Positions 34,064 through 44,283 of a stretch of 64,000 bases of DNA are shown piece after piece. The notes beneath the pieces are model-generated. The model ran no database searches. It saw only the letters and a list, made by a program, of their open reading frames with translations, and had not been told where the DNA came from. A program made the position numbers and the translations under genes. Position 1 is the stretch's first letter, and each line of letters starts with the position of its first letter. Origin of the DNA: Porphyromonas macacae DSM 20710 = JCM 13914 (GTDB taxonomy: Bacteria > Bacteroidota > Bacteroidia > Bacteroidales > Porphyromonadaceae); the NCBI RefSeq assembly GCF_000379945.1, contig NZ_KB904124.1:604484-668483 (forward strand), written 5' to 3'.

Positions 34064-34891
34064 CTAATCTATTTTTATATGTTCGGCCTCTATGGGATCA
34101 CTCAAGAAAATGGACGCAAAATCTGCAAAACGGCTCGGATTTTCTGTAGTCAAGTATTGAATTTGTCCGTTTTTACTAATTCGGTTTTCCATTTCGGGGT
34201 GTCTTTGCAGGTAATCTTTTAATGAAGAAGCGACATATTCACCCTGTGCCAATATCTTAATGGTAGAAGTGACTAACCTTTTAATCTTGGGGCGTAAGAT
34301 CGGGTAATGGGTACAACCGAGAATAATCGTGTCGATAGAATCGTCTTTCTTGAAAAGATTATCCAAATGCTTTCGGATAAAATAGTCGGCTCCGGGACTT
34401 TCTGCTTCTCCTGTTTCCACAAGCGGTACCCACATGGGGCAGGCTTCTTCACTGACTGCCATGTGAGGATATAATTTCGCTATTTCCATTTGATAGCTAT
34501 GTGAAGAAATGGTTCCCGGGGTTCCCAAAACCCCGATGTGTCCATTGGTTGAGAGTGAACCCAAAATTTCCACTGTCGGCCTGATAACTCCCAAAACACG
34601 CCGGGTCGGGTCTTCGCTGACCGGCAACATATTCATCTGGATGTTTCTTAGGGCTTTGGATGAAGCGGTATTACAAGCTAATATGATTAATGGACATCCC
34701 ATATCGAACAGTTTGTTAACGGCTTGCAGGGTAAAGTCATAGATTACTTCAAAAGAACGTGTTCCATAAGGAGCACGAGCATTATCGCCGAGATAGATAT
34801 AATCATATTGAGGCAATAATTTTCGTATTTCTGAAGAAATGGTCAATCCTCCGTATCCCGAATCGAATATACCAATAGGAGCGTTTGTCAT
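34064..34891 (-). CDS. murI: Glutamate racemase
   Basis: 275 residues from the start at 34891 (MTNAPIGIFDSGYGG); the longer frame to 35056 reads through a promoter. Catalytic cysteines are in IILACNTASSKALR and ILGCTHYPILRP, with GIFDSGYGGLT and DNARAPYG at the N-terminus. It makes D-glutamate for peptidoglycan. Confidence 0.96.
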   Translation of the reverse strand: MTNAPIGIFDSGYGGLTISSEIRKLLPQYDYIYLGDNARAPYGTRSFEVIYDFTLQAVNKLFDMGCPLIILACNTASSKALRNIQMNMLPVSEDPTRRVLGVIRPTVEILGSLSTNGHIGVLGTPGTISSHSYQMEIAKLYPHMAVSEEACPMWVPLVETGEAESPGADYFIRKHLDNLFKKDDSIDTIILGCTHYPILRPKIKRLVTSTIKILAQGEYVASSLKDYLQRHPEMENRISKNGQIQYLTTENPSRFADFASIFLSDPIEAEHIKID

Positions 34892-34945
34892 TACAATTGT
34901 TGTTTTTAGTCTTATTCCGGGTTGTGATATAGAATAATAACACAA

Positions 34946-34953
34946 CAAATATA
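34946..34953 (-). promoter_or_regulatory. murI promoter -7 box
   Basis: The minus strand reads TATATTTG, 54 bp before the murI start. It supports the shorter start of murI. Confidence 0.55.
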
Positions 34954-35108
34954 AGGTAAAATAGATTTGAAATCGGTAAAGCTGTTTGTTGGCATTGTAT
35001 TTCACCTGTAAAATAATTAGGCCGATAACGTTGTCTGCGTGTAAAACGATACCCATGAAACGTTTTTCTCAAAACCGTAAAAAACTCCTAACCGAGGGAT
35101 TTTATATT

Positions 35109-35816
35109 TTAGTTCAGCTTGGAAACTGCATTTACGATTTCACGTACCTGAGCCGATATGCTGAGCATTATCATGATAAAGCCCACAATAGACCATTTCC
35201 AGAATGGCAGAGCTATCCGGAAAATACTGTTGGTCTCTTTAGGGCCCTTGGGACTGACCCATTTCAGACGAACCCATCTGTATAATTTATACAGCAGAAA
35301 GCCAACGATCAATCCTACAATCACCCCTACCAGAATATCGGAAATGAAGTGAACACCTAAATATATGCGACTATAAGCCACCAAAGATGCCAGAGAGAAA
35401 ACAATGATCGAATACCATTTATCTCTGACAATAAGAGCTGTTAGCATGGCTACGGAAAAGAAATTGGAGGCATGACCCGAAAAAAAGCCGTACAGATAAC
35501 CTCTGTAACCATAAACCGTTTTTACAATATTTTCATATTCCGGATGATGGGTCGGTCTGAATCGGGTGAAATAAGGTTTTGCGATACCGGAACTGAGCTG
35601 ATCGCAGACCAGTATGCAAAGCAGTATGAAAATAACCACCAGCATACCTTCCTTGAATGGTTTCCTGTAAAAGAGATAAGTAACAAAAGCAATAATAACA
35701 CATGTCCAAGACCATTTTGTAGAAATTAAATACATGAAAGCATCCCAAAAAGGAGAATGAGCACTATTGAGAAAAAGAAAGGCATAATGCTCTATATCTA
35801 ACATTTGCTCTAACAC
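35109..35816 (-). CDS. PAP2-family membrane phosphatase
   Basis: 235 residues with five to six membrane helices. The three phosphatase motifs are present: KPYFTRFRP (KxxxxxxRP-type), FSGHASN and SRIYLGVHFISD. Family members dephosphorylate undecaprenyl diphosphate, phosphatidate or lipid A. It is the last gene after batE (11 bp gap), so it probably belongs to the Bat transcript. Confidence 0.88.
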   Translation of the reverse strand: MLEQMLDIEHYAFLFLNSAHSPFWDAFMYLISTKWSWTCVIIAFVTYLFYRKPFKEGMLVVIFILLCILVCDQLSSGIAKPYFTRFRPTHHPEYENIVKTVYGYRGYLYGFFSGHASNFFSVAMLTALIVRDKWYSIIVFSLASLVAYSRIYLGVHFISDILVGVIVGLIVGFLLYKLYRWVRLKWVSPKGPKETNSIFRIALPFWKWSIVGFIMIMLSISAQVREIVNAVSKLN

Positions 35817-35827
35817 GTCCGTATAAT

Positions 35828-36718
35828 TTAGTCGTTTGTTTTATTTGAATTCTTCAGAATTTTCTCTACGGTATTCTCCGCAAGCCATCCTTCTTTGTCT
35901 GCCCCGACTGAGATCGGATACCATCCGGATATGGGTGTTCCTGTGATTTTCACCTTAGTACCTTCATGCAGGTTGAACAAGAGAGTACCACTTTGATCCG
36001 GAGTACTCCGGACTGCTACCTCTCTTTCTATGACAATGGCTTCGTTCTTTCCTTCGTTAAAATATTTTTTTTGATGATATGCCATCAAATTGAACAGTAT
36101 CGTAATAATCAATGCTGCAAAACCGATCGATATTCCTGTTTTTTTCATCCGAGCCGTTCGTGATACGAAAATTGTTACAACCGAAGCAAGGAGCACACAG
36201 AAAAAGAAAAATGCAATTATGTTAATGACCGTCAGTGAAAACGAAAAACTTACCATATGCCATGCTTCGTCGACCCACGTGGATGTATTTGCCACTTTAT
36301 CCACTGTTTTTAATTGTGCCATTCTTAGGTTTTTGCGGATATCCTGATCCAGAGGGTCCAAACGGAGAGCACGTTCATAATTCAATATTGCTTTACCGAA
36401 AAGGTTTTGTTTATAATAGCAATTACCCAGATTGTAGTAATAACCCGAATATTTTTCATCGTCATTTATCCGTTGCTCATAAATAGCAGCTGCTTCTTCA
36501 TAATTCTTTTTATTATACAATTCTAATGGGTCTTGTGCTGAGTGTAGAGATGAAGACTCGGCCTCTGCAGGTTTATCCGAGTCGACAGGTTTTTGCAAAA
36601 CACTGTCTTGCCCGTTGTATGAATTGTTTTCTGCTTTTAATTTTAATGAGAAGATAGAGAAGATAGAAAAGCCGATGAACAATATCAAAATTCTAAAGAG
36701 CAAATTATATAGTTTCAT
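35828..36718 (-). CDS. batE: BatE-like TPR/SH3 membrane protein
   Basis: 296 residues. Signal or anchor at the N-terminus, TPR pair at ~65-130 (YYYNLGNCYYKQNLFGKAIL), two membrane helices near 155-210, and a C-terminal SH3-like domain (AVRSTPDQSGTLLFNLHEGTKV). This is the layout of BatE in the Bacteroidota Bat operon, which has been tied to aerotolerance and envelope stress. It lies 10 bp after batD. Confidence 0.88.
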   Translation of the reverse strand: MKLYNLLFRILILFIGFSIFSIFSLKLKAENNSYNGQDSVLQKPVDSDKPAEAESSSLHSAQDPLELYNKKNYEEAAAIYEQRINDDEKYSGYYYNLGNCYYKQNLFGKAILNYERALRLDPLDQDIRKNLRMAQLKTVDKVANTSTWVDEAWHMVSFSFSLTVINIIAFFFFCVLLASVVTIFVSRTARMKKTGISIGFAALIITILFNLMAYHQKKYFNEGKNEAIVIEREVAVRSTPDQSGTLLFNLHEGTKVKITGTPISGWYPISVGADKEGWLAENTVEKILKNSNKTND

Positions 36719-36728
36719 GATAGTGCAA

Positions 36729-38549
36729 TTAATTTAGTTTAGCATTAACAATCCGTTCTATGATTTTTTCTGCATCCGCATAAAGTTTATCCATCGCCGA
36801 CAAATCTGAAGAGGGTGCATATTTTTCATATTCGGCCTGATCTATGACTTTAAGAATATCTTCAATCAATTCGGATGTTGCCCCTTTCCGGCTCAATACG
36901 ATTTCAATATTGGAGCGATTGAGTTCGGACAAAGACATTTTGAATTTATCACCGAGAAATCCCCATAAAGCTCTGAGTAGAGCTGTGTTGAAAGATTCCT
37001 TATCTCCGGCCAGACGAAATGTATTTGCTTCGCGAAGTCTTCGTTTGGCAACGTTATTAGCTCTCCTGTGTTTGAGTGCTGTTTCGTTGCTTTGCAGTCG
37101 TGTCATACGTTTTAGTGGAACAAAAACAATCACAGCTATAAGGATACCGATCACATACAATAACCAATGTAACAAACCGAAAGTAAAATCGTAACCGACC
37201 AGTCGTTTAACTCCCGTTTCTTTCTTGAGATAGCTGATATCCTGGCTCAATAATTTGATATCTTCTTTATTGGCGGTAGAGGATACCATACTTACCCCGT
37301 CTTTCCCTTTAGACACGGACAAACTCACAGATCTGGATTTAAGTGTTTTATACGATTTGGAAACAGGGTCGAAGAACGAAAATTCAAATTCCGGCAGTGT
37401 ATACTCACCGGTTTGCCGGGGTACGGCATAGTATTCGATCGTTCTGCTGCCTCGAACTCCACCGGCGGTAACTTCGATTTTGTTTTCCACTTTCGGATCG
37501 TAAACTTCAAACGTATCCGGGAACTTCAGTTCGGGACTTGATAATAATTTCAGGTTCCCCTCACCCGTAATATCGACTGTTACGGTCATGGATTCGTTCG
37601 TTTTCGGCTTTTGGGATGAAAGGTTGACCTTCATGGAAAACTGTCCCACAGCTCCATTGAAAGAGCCGGGTTTATCTTCTGCCGGTAGAGGGGTAACATC
37701 GATATTAACCGGTTGTGAATAAATTTTCCGGCTCACGATAATCGGGCGTGCGAAAAAAGGATCTTCATCCGGTTCGGGCGGCAGTGCCAGAGCCACCTGT
37801 ATCATACCGGCAGGGAGTTGTAGCCTGCCATTGCGCTGTGGAAATAAAATCATACGCTGAATGACAGCTGTTCGATAGTTCCTGCCATTATAATTTTCCA
37901 GAACCAGCTGAGCCTCATTGCCATCTTCCACGGTTTGAGAAATAAAACCATTGAATTCCGGCATTTTAAGATCTTCCAACTGCTGCACACCTATATTGGG
38001 ATCTATGTACAACTTGAAAGTAACCGCAATGGCTTCCTGCTCATACACCTTCGTTTTATTGACAATAGTACGGTAAAAGATGGAATTCGAACTGATTTGT
38101 CCCGTACCATTCGTTTGATTGCTACTCCCGGCTGTACCCTGAGAAGGGGTATTCGGAGGCAATACCTTAATCTTAAAAGCTTGAGTGGTAAGCTGTTTTC
38201 CCTGACTTCTTATCGAAGCACTTCCCACTTCGAATGTGCCCTCTTTTTTAGGTATAAGAGTATATGTGTATGAGGTACTCTGTGATTTGCTGCGCTTCCC
38301 GTTGTTATACTGCACCATACTGCTGGAAGTAACAGCCGGACCGTATAAGACATCAAAATCCGACATGGAAGGGGCTCTAAAATCCGAACCCGAGGCATCT
38401 TCAAGAGAAAACACAATTTGAAAGCGTTCGCCCATAGCCACGGATTGCGGTGCATTCACCTTAAAAGATTGGGCGAAACCGACAACCGGTAAAAGAGAAA
38501 ATATAATTGCGAAGATTTTTTTATAACTGTTCTTTATCATAGAAATCAC
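36729..38549 (-). CDS. batD: BatD-like protein
   Basis: 606 residues. Signal peptide ending at FAQ, then several Ig-like beta domains (~25-430) characteristic of BatD (APQSVAMGERFQIVFSLEDA, YTYTLIPKKEGTFEVGSASI), a membrane helix at ~455-480 (GLLHWLLYVIGILIAVIVFV) and a cytoplasmic helical tail. Presumably a periplasm-facing partner of the VWA proteins BatA and BatB. Met4 is an alternative start. It directly abuts batC. Confidence 0.9.
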   Translation of the reverse strand: MISMIKNSYKKIFAIIFSLLPVVGFAQSFKVNAPQSVAMGERFQIVFSLEDASGSDFRAPSMSDFDVLYGPAVTSSSMVQYNNGKRSKSQSTSYTYTLIPKKEGTFEVGSASIRSQGKQLTTQAFKIKVLPPNTPSQGTAGSSNQTNGTGQISSNSIFYRTIVNKTKVYEQEAIAVTFKLYIDPNIGVQQLEDLKMPEFNGFISQTVEDGNEAQLVLENYNGRNYRTAVIQRMILFPQRNGRLQLPAGMIQVALALPPEPDEDPFFARPIIVSRKIYSQPVNIDVTPLPAEDKPGSFNGAVGQFSMKVNLSSQKPKTNESMTVTVDITGEGNLKLLSSPELKFPDTFEVYDPKVENKIEVTAGGVRGSRTIEYYAVPRQTGEYTLPEFEFSFFDPVSKSYKTLKSRSVSLSVSKGKDGVSMVSSTANKEDIKLLSQDISYLKKETGVKRLVGYDFTFGLLHWLLYVIGILIAVIVFVPLKRMTRLQSNETALKHRRANNVAKRRLREANTFRLAGDKESFNTALLRALWGFLGDKFKMSLSELNRSNIEIVLSRKGATSELIEDILKVIDQAEYEKYAPSSDLSAMDKLYADAEKIIERIVNAKLN

Positions 38550-39317
38550 CTACCATTTCTTTTTAATTTTAGCACTCGCAGCACGTTGCTTTTTTTGTTT
38601 TTCACGCTCAACCTTCTGACGTGTTTTATTTTCATCTTGTTTGTAGGCCTCCAAAATCTGTTCTGCCTGTTGTGGTGTCATCTCACTTTCCTGATTTTTT
38701 TGAGGCTGATCCGATTTGTTTTCATCCCGGTTTTGGGGCTGTTGAGGGTTTTCTTTATTCTGATCTTTTTGATCCTGGTTTTGCTGTTCCTGATTTTTAT
38801 CCTTGTTCTTATCCTTATCGGATTGATCATTTTCGTTATTATTTCCTCCGCCTCCCTGGTTTTGTTTGTTTTGTTGCAGTTGTTTCTGTGCCAGAACCAG
38901 ATTATAGCGGGTTTCGTCATCATTCGGATTCAGGCGCAGAGACATTTTGTATGCTTCTACACTTTTTGCAAAATCTTTTTGCTTCATAAAGGCATTGCCG
39001 ATATTGTGAAAAACATGAGCCCGTTCTTCATTTGTGAGATTTTGAACATTGGATAAGCTTTCAAGATAATTTACAGCCTCCTGTTCTTTACCCTGTTTGT
39101 ATAAAGCATCGGATAATCCGAAAAGAGCATGAGTAGAAGTACTGTCTCGCTGCAATGCCTTTCTGTAACTGATTTCAGAATCGGTAAAAACTTCTTTCTT
39201 AAAAAGTTTATTCCCTTTTCTGATATCCGTCTTGATACCTTGAGCCCAAGAAAAGTGAGTCCCCAAAATTATAATCAAGAGAAGTACCCCCGGTTTATTT
39301 ATATTCTTTTTTCTCAT
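38550..39317 (-). CDS. batC: BatC-like TPR protein
   Basis: 255 residues from the start at 39317 (MRKKNINKPG), which overlaps the end of batB by 23 bp; a longer reading adds residues without a leader. Signal peptide, then three TPRs (~30-145), then a very low-complexity N/Q/K/D-rich stretch (~150-210) and a basic tail. It is the short TPR component of the Bat operon. Confidence 0.86.
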   Translation of the reverse strand: MRKKNINKPGVLLLIIILGTHFSWAQGIKTDIRKGNKLFKKEVFTDSEISYRKALQRDSTSTHALFGLSDALYKQGKEQEAVNYLESLSNVQNLTNEERAHVFHNIGNAFMKQKDFAKSVEAYKMSLRLNPNDDETRYNLVLAQKQLQQNKQNQGGGGNNNENDQSDKDKNKDKNQEQQNQDQKDQNKENPQQPQNRDENKSDQPQKNQESEMTPQQAEQILEAYKQDENKTRQKVEREKQKKQRAASAKIKKKW

Positions 39318-40335
39318 CCTTAAAAAGATTGAGTTTACGTAAGAAACGGCTCTTACGCTCTTCAATGAAGAGTTCTACAATAAGCAAAATTAAAGCGATT
39401 TTAGCAAACCGGTCGAATAATTCCATATAGCCCGATATTCCGCTTTTGGAGACATTGGCCTTTGGCAGTTTATCCAGTTGTTTCAACAAGCGGTTTGCTA
39501 TGGCCGATGCGTTGGTGCCTGTTATCACGATACCGTTACCGTTCTGAGCGATTTCATTACACATGCTTTCATTGAACTTCGTGATAACTACTTTACCTTC
39601 TTCGTCTTTCATGTATCCGTCATTAACAGGTATAGGCCCTCCTTCGGGAGATCCTACTCCGACTACATTGACTTGAATACCTTCCCTGGCCGCATCCTTG
39701 GATTTGCTGACGGCATCGTCTTCATGATTTTCTCCGTCGGTTATCACAATAATCGTTTTCCCGATTTCTCTGTTGTCCGAAAAGGCTTTCGAAGCCATTT
39801 GGATAGCCGCTCCAATGGATGTTCCCTGTGCCGTAAGCATTTCCGGGTCTATGCCGGAAATCATTTCTTTGGCTGCCGAAAGATCTGTTGTGATAGGTAT
39901 TTGTGTGTAAGCATTACCGGCGAAAACTATCAGACCGACTTTATTCCCGGCCATTTCGTCGAACAAACGATTCAGGATTTGTTTGCTGAAAGATAAACGA
40001 TCCGGAGCCAAATCCTGGCTTAACATCGAATTCGAGATATCCAGGCAAACCATGGCTTCTATTCCTTTTTGATCTTCCGGAACCTGAGGCCCTCCCGGAA
40101 TTTGAGGACGTGCCAAAACGATAATCAAAAAGAAAGTGGCGGTAATCATCAATACACCTCTGTATAGCCTTCGCTTGCTTGATGCTTCCGGCTTCAGAAG
40201 CCTTAACATTTTCACTTCTGCAAACCGCCGTTGTTGTTTACGCCTTTGGTAATAGGCATAATACCAAATCGCAATCATCGGCAGTATAATTAGCAGCCAA
40301 TATAATATCTCGGGATTTTGAAAGTGGAGTTTCAT
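39295..40335 (-). CDS. batB: BatB-like VWA-domain membrane protein
   Basis: 346 residues. Two N-terminal membrane helices and one near 310-330 flank a VWA domain with the MIDAS motif DISNSM (DxSxS) and TDGENHEDD. BatA and BatB are paired VWA proteins thought to sit in the inner membrane and work with a MoxR ATPase. It overlaps batA by one base and batC by 23 bp. Confidence 0.92.
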   Translation of the reverse strand: MKLHFQNPEILYWLLIILPMIAIWYYAYYQRRKQQRRFAEVKMLRLLKPEASSKRRLYRGVLMITATFFLIIVLARPQIPGGPQVPEDQKGIEAMVCLDISNSMLSQDLAPDRLSFSKQILNRLFDEMAGNKVGLIVFAGNAYTQIPITTDLSAAKEMISGIDPEMLTAQGTSIGAAIQMASKAFSDNREIGKTIIVITDGENHEDDAVSKSKDAAREGIQVNVVGVGSPEGGPIPVNDGYMKDEEGKVVITKFNESMCNEIAQNGNGIVITGTNASAIANRLLKQLDKLPKANVSKSGISGYMELFDRFAKIALILLIVELFIEERKSRFLRKLNLFKDEKKEYK

Positions 40336-41318
40336 TACGGATTCGTTCTAAGATATGTATTACGTAAAACAAACTCGATCAATACACTGATGAAAGCCAG
40401 CAGGGCATAAATCCAAAACTCTTCATGTTTAGTATGAAAGCTTTGAGTGGAGAGTTTTGTTTTCTCTAATTGATCTATTTCCCGGTATATTTCATTCAGG
40501 GAATGATTGTCCACAGCCCTGAAATATTTCCCTCCGGTCAAGTCGGCCATCTCCGTTAAAATATTTTCATCGATATCTACCGGCATCATTTGTACCCGCG
40601 TACCGAAAGCTGTGGGCACGGGGTAGGGAGCCTCTCCGCGAGTGCCGACTCCTATGGTGTACATACGGATGCCGAAAGTACTTGCCAGTTGAGCCGACAT
40701 TTTGGGCGTAATATCGCCACGGTTGTTGGAGCCATCGGTCAATAAGATGATTACTTTACTCTTCGTTTTACTGTCTTTCAAACGACTGACTGCAGTCGTA
40801 ATCCCCAAACCGATGGCTGTACCGTCTTCCAATAAACCGACTTTAGAGTCCTCCAGTCGGTTTAACAGTACGGCATGGTCGGTCGTCAGAGGGCACATCG
40901 TAAAACTTTCTCCCGAAAAAGCTACCAAGCCGATATTATCATTCGGACGGCTCTGTATAAACTTATGGGCAACATCGATGGCTGCTTCTATTCTGTTCGG
41001 TTGTAAATCCATGGCCAGCATACTGCCGCTGATGTCGATAGCCAAAACAATGTCGATACCTTCTACCGCATCTTTGCTCCAGCTGTTCGTTGTTTGCGGT
41101 CGAGCTATTGCTATAATGAGCAGAGTCAGAGCAATCATCCGCAATATAAACAACAGATGCCTGAAATAGGAACGGAAACCTCCTGATGTTTTTCCCAGAG
41201 AACTTAAAGACGGGAGCAATAATGTGGGATGAACTCTTAATAAGCGATAGATATACCAGAAAATCAAAACCGGTATGATCAACAACAAGTATAAGAGGTG
41301 CGGATTTACGAAAGTCAT
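40335..41318 (-). CDS. batA: BatA-like VWA-domain membrane protein
   Basis: 327 residues. Two N-terminal helices, VWA domain with MIDAS LAIDISGSM, LTDGSNNRGD, and a C-terminal helix (FWIYALLAFISVLIEFVL). It overlaps the preceding DUF4381-like gene by 4 bp (ATGA) and batB by one base, so the operon is translationally coupled. Confidence 0.92.
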   Translation of the reverse strand: MTFVNPHLLYLLLIIPVLIFWYIYRLLRVHPTLLLPSLSSLGKTSGGFRSYFRHLLFILRMIALTLLIIAIARPQTTNSWSKDAVEGIDIVLAIDISGSMLAMDLQPNRIEAAIDVAHKFIQSRPNDNIGLVAFSGESFTMCPLTTDHAVLLNRLEDSKVGLLEDGTAIGLGITTAVSRLKDSKTKSKVIILLTDGSNNRGDITPKMSAQLASTFGIRMYTIGVGTRGEAPYPVPTAFGTRVQMMPVDIDENILTEMADLTGGKYFRAVDNHSLNEIYREIDQLEKTKLSTQSFHTKHEEFWIYALLAFISVLIEFVLRNTYLRTNP

Positions 41319-42313
41319 AATTCAGCCTCCACTTTTTCAGTTAAATTTTTATTTTCCTCTCCTCCTTCATGACGGTTCCAGGTTGTATCTGCCAGATTCA
41401 GGAAAGCATAGGCCTCTTGCATCGATCTGTAATGCTCATCCGGTAAAGGTTTGTATTTGGCAAACTTCGCCATATCTGCAATAAAAAAGATGCTGCGTAT
41501 AGAGGTGACCAGTTTTTCGGGTTCGGCATTTCGTTTTAATGTATCGACAACTTCCGAAGAAGTCATTTCCTGTACATGTAAAGCTTTCTCTCTATAAATA
41601 TATATTTTCAAAATCTCCACCAGATTACTGTAAAACAGTTTATATTGCCCCTGTTCCGGTAATTTTAGCTTATCCAACGCTGCTAAATTGGCTTCTGCTT
41701 CTTCTTTGGGTGATAACCGTATTTGCGGTACAGCGACTGCGTTACGATCTTTTTTTCTGAATTTGAACTTTGTTTCCAGCCATATAATAAATAATAGCAT
41801 GATGAACATAAGTAGCCAACTGATGGGATTGGAATATACGATTATCAGGATATCCCGCAGAGTATAAGGCAGTTTCCACGGAGTTTTGATGTCGAAAAAC
41901 TCATCGGGCTTCGATAGATCTACTTCCGGCTGGACCACGTTCAAAGCCAATGGTTGTGACTCCGCTTGTGCTGTCGGAGTTTGAACGATCATCGGAGGAA
42001 TGGTTACCAGTGTAGAGTCGAACGATGTAATAAGGCACCGGCCTTTTATTTCTTTGATATGATCGTCTATATCCAGCGTATCCGTAAATATCGTACTCAG
42101 GACTTCGAATCTCGTTCCTCCCAGGGAATCTGCGGGAAGTAACAATTGCGTATTCGTCAGGTCATCGGTGCGAATGGTGAAATCCAATACTGCCTGTTCG
42201 CCTGTTTTAATTTCATGCCTGTCCAATTTCGTTTGTACGGATACCTTTTGGGCAAACAAAGAAACGGAGGATATTGCACAGACGGTGAAAAAGAAAATTT
42301 TTCTTAATTGCAT
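41315..42313 (-). CDS. DUF4381-like membrane protein of the Bat operon
   Basis: 332 residues. Signal peptide, an N-terminal beta domain (~25-130; KLDRHEIKTGEQAVLDFTI), a membrane helix at ~158-180 (LLMFIMLLFIIWLETKF) and a cytoplasmic helical domain (~190-300) like DUF4381. It occupies the usual slot between the DUF58 gene and batA. Function unknown. Confidence 0.75.
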   Translation of the reverse strand: MQLRKIFFFTVCAISSVSLFAQKVSVQTKLDRHEIKTGEQAVLDFTIRTDDLTNTQLLLPADSLGGTRFEVLSTIFTDTLDIDDHIKEIKGRCLITSFDSTLVTIPPMIVQTPTAQAESQPLALNVVQPEVDLSKPDEFFDIKTPWKLPYTLRDILIIVYSNPISWLLMFIMLLFIIWLETKFKFRKKDRNAVAVPQIRLSPKEEAEANLAALDKLKLPEQGQYKLFYSNLVEILKIYIYREKALHVQEMTSSEVVDTLKRNAEPEKLVTSIRSIFFIADMAKFAKYKPLPDEHYRSMQEAYAFLNLADTTWNRHEGGEENKNLTEKVEAEL

Positions 42314-42334
42314 AATCAGTTAAGTATCAAAAAG

Positions 42335-43213
42335 CTAAGATCTTTTCTTAAAAAGATTGATTAGCTGTGGCACATAGTCCTGACCGGTATGAACATCTAT
42401 GCTGTCGATACCCAGTTTCTTGCACAAATTGGCATGTTGAGATTGGGCTGATTGATAGTTTTCCTGGTAAATCTTTCTGATTTTCCGGGATGCCGTGTCT
42501 ATCCATCTTTCCTGTCCTGTTTCTGCATCCAGCAACCTTACCAGCCCCATTCTCGGCAACTCTCTTTCGCGCAAGTCATAGATACGTACCCCAATCATGT
42601 CATGTCTTCGGGAAACGATCGTTAATGCATCCTGATAATTCGGAACATATTGCATAAAATCCGAGAGGATAAACGAAGTACAACGTTTTTTGAGCACTTG
42701 TCTCAAAAAAGTCAAAGCATGATTCAAGTCGGTTCCCTTGGAATCCGGCTCGAATTCCAGTAACTCACGGATGATATAAAGAATATGTTTTTTACCGCTT
42801 TTAGGCGGAATGTATTTTTCCACTTTATCGGTAAAAAGGATGGCACCGACTTTATCATTGTTCTGTATGGCAGAAAAAGCCAAAGTTGCCGCAATTTCCG
42901 TAATCAGTTCCCGCTTGGTTTCACTTTGTGTACCGAACAGGGTACTGCCCGATAAGTCGACCATTATCATAACGGTCAGTTCACGTTCTTCTTCAAAGAC
43001 TTTGACATGAGGGCTTGCATAACGAGCCGTCACATTCCAATCGATATCCCGTACATCATCGCCAATCTGATAATTCCTGACCTCGCTGAAAGCCATCCCC
43101 CGCCCCTTGAAGGCGGAGTGGTATTGACCGGCAAATATTTGTTCGGAAAGTCCTCTTGCCTTTATTTCTATGCGACGAACTTTCTTTAGCAGTTCTGCTG
43201 TATCCACAATCAA
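42335..43213 (-). CDS. DUF58-domain protein
   Basis: 292 residues. The DUF58 core is clear: GMAFSEVRNYQIGDDVRDID, WNVTARYASPHVKVFEEERE, then a VWA-like MIMVDLSGSTLFGT. These proteins accompany MoxR ATPases throughout bacteria. Ten base pairs separate it from moxR. Confidence 0.92.
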   Translation of the reverse strand: MIVDTAELLKKVRRIEIKARGLSEQIFAGQYHSAFKGRGMAFSEVRNYQIGDDVRDIDWNVTARYASPHVKVFEEERELTVMIMVDLSGSTLFGTQSETKRELITEIAATLAFSAIQNNDKVGAILFTDKVEKYIPPKSGKKHILYIIRELLEFEPDSKGTDLNHALTFLRQVLKKRCTSFILSDFMQYVPNYQDALTIVSRRHDMIGVRIYDLRERELPRMGLVRLLDAETGQERWIDTASRKIRKIYQENYQSAQSQHANLCKKLGIDSIDVHTGQDYVPQLINLFKKRS

Positions 43214-43222
43214 ATTCCTCTA

Positions 43223-44218
43223 TTAAGGCACTTCTACTTTGTTGATGATATTACTGATAATTTCATCGGAAGACAGGTTGGCGGCTTCGGCCTCGTAACT
43301 CAGTCCGATACGGTGTCTCATCACATCATGACATACGGCACGGACGTCTTCCGGAATAACATATCCGCGTTGCTTTATAAACGCATAGGCACGGGCAGCC
43401 AAAGCCAGATTGATAGAAGCACGCGGGGATGCTCCAAATGAAATCATGGGAGAGAGCGACTCTAATTGAGCACGCTCGGGGAAACGTGTCGCAAACACGA
43501 TATCTACGATGTAGCGTTCGATTTTTTCGTCCAAATAAACCTGTTTGACTACGTCGCGGGCCTCTATTATATCCTGTTTGGACACGACCGGCCGGATAGG
43601 ATTATTTCCCGGATTTATTTGTTGGCGTATGATTAACTTTTCTTCTTCCTTTTGCGGATAGGAAATCAATACTTTCAACATAAAACGGTCTACCTGAGCT
43701 TCGGGAAGAGGATATGTTCCCTCCTGTTCTATGGGGTTTTGCGTAGCCATCACCAGAAATGGCTCAGGCAACTTATAGGTAGTATCGCCTATCGTTACCT
43801 GACGCTCCTGCATGGCTTCCAATAATGCGCTTTGCACTTTTGCCGGAGCACGGTTTATTTCGTCCGCTAAAATAAAGTTTGAGAAGATAGGCCCCTGTTT
43901 TACTTGAAACTCTTCGTTCTTCTGGCTATACATGAGCGTTCCCAATACGTCTGCCGGCAGTAAATCCGGGGTAAACTGTATACGGTTGTAATCGGCATCG
44001 ATCAGCCCGGCAAGTGTCTTAATGGCCAATGTCTTTGCCAAACCCGGCACACCTTCCAGTAGAATATGGCCGTCTGCCAGCAATCCGATGATCAGGGATT
44101 CTACCAGGTGGTTTTGTCCGACAATGGCCTGGTGCATACCTTGTTTCAATAATTCAACAAAAGCGCTTTTCTTTTCGATGAATTCTGTTAAAGCACGAAT
44201 ATCTATCGGTTGTTCCAT
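43223..44218 (-). CDS. MoxR-family AAA+ ATPase
   Basis: 331 residues. Walker A GVPGLAKTL (a MoxR-type variant with Ala before Lys), Walker B FILADEINRAPAKVQSALLE, sensor MATQNPIEQEGTYPLPEAQ, and arginine-finger region. It is the first gene of the Bat operon and probably acts as a chaperone for the VWA proteins. Confidence 0.95.
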   Translation of the reverse strand: MEQPIDIRALTEFIEKKSAFVELLKQGMHQAIVGQNHLVESLIIGLLADGHILLEGVPGLAKTLAIKTLAGLIDADYNRIQFTPDLLPADVLGTLMYSQKNEEFQVKQGPIFSNFILADEINRAPAKVQSALLEAMQERQVTIGDTTYKLPEPFLVMATQNPIEQEGTYPLPEAQVDRFMLKVLISYPQKEEEKLIIRQQINPGNNPIRPVVSKQDIIEARDVVKQVYLDEKIERYIVDIVFATRFPERAQLESLSPMISFGASPRASINLALAARAYAFIKQRGYVIPEDVRAVCHDVMRHRIGLSYEAEAANLSSDEIISNIINKVEVP

Positions 44219-44283
44219 CTTTATAATGTTTGTATTTCTTGTTATTTTCTCATTTTGTCCACAAAGATAGCCTATTAAGCCTG

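Noticed and set aside
38586..39056. 156-codon hydrophobic frame opposite batC
   Set aside because: It is the complement of the N/Q/K-rich low-complexity part of batC, which automatically reads as Leu/Ile/Phe-rich sequence.
35109..44218. Novel system suggested by two VWA proteins, a MoxR ATPase and TPR proteins together
   Set aside because: This is the well-known Bat operon of Bacteroidota; the order and coupling are ordinary.
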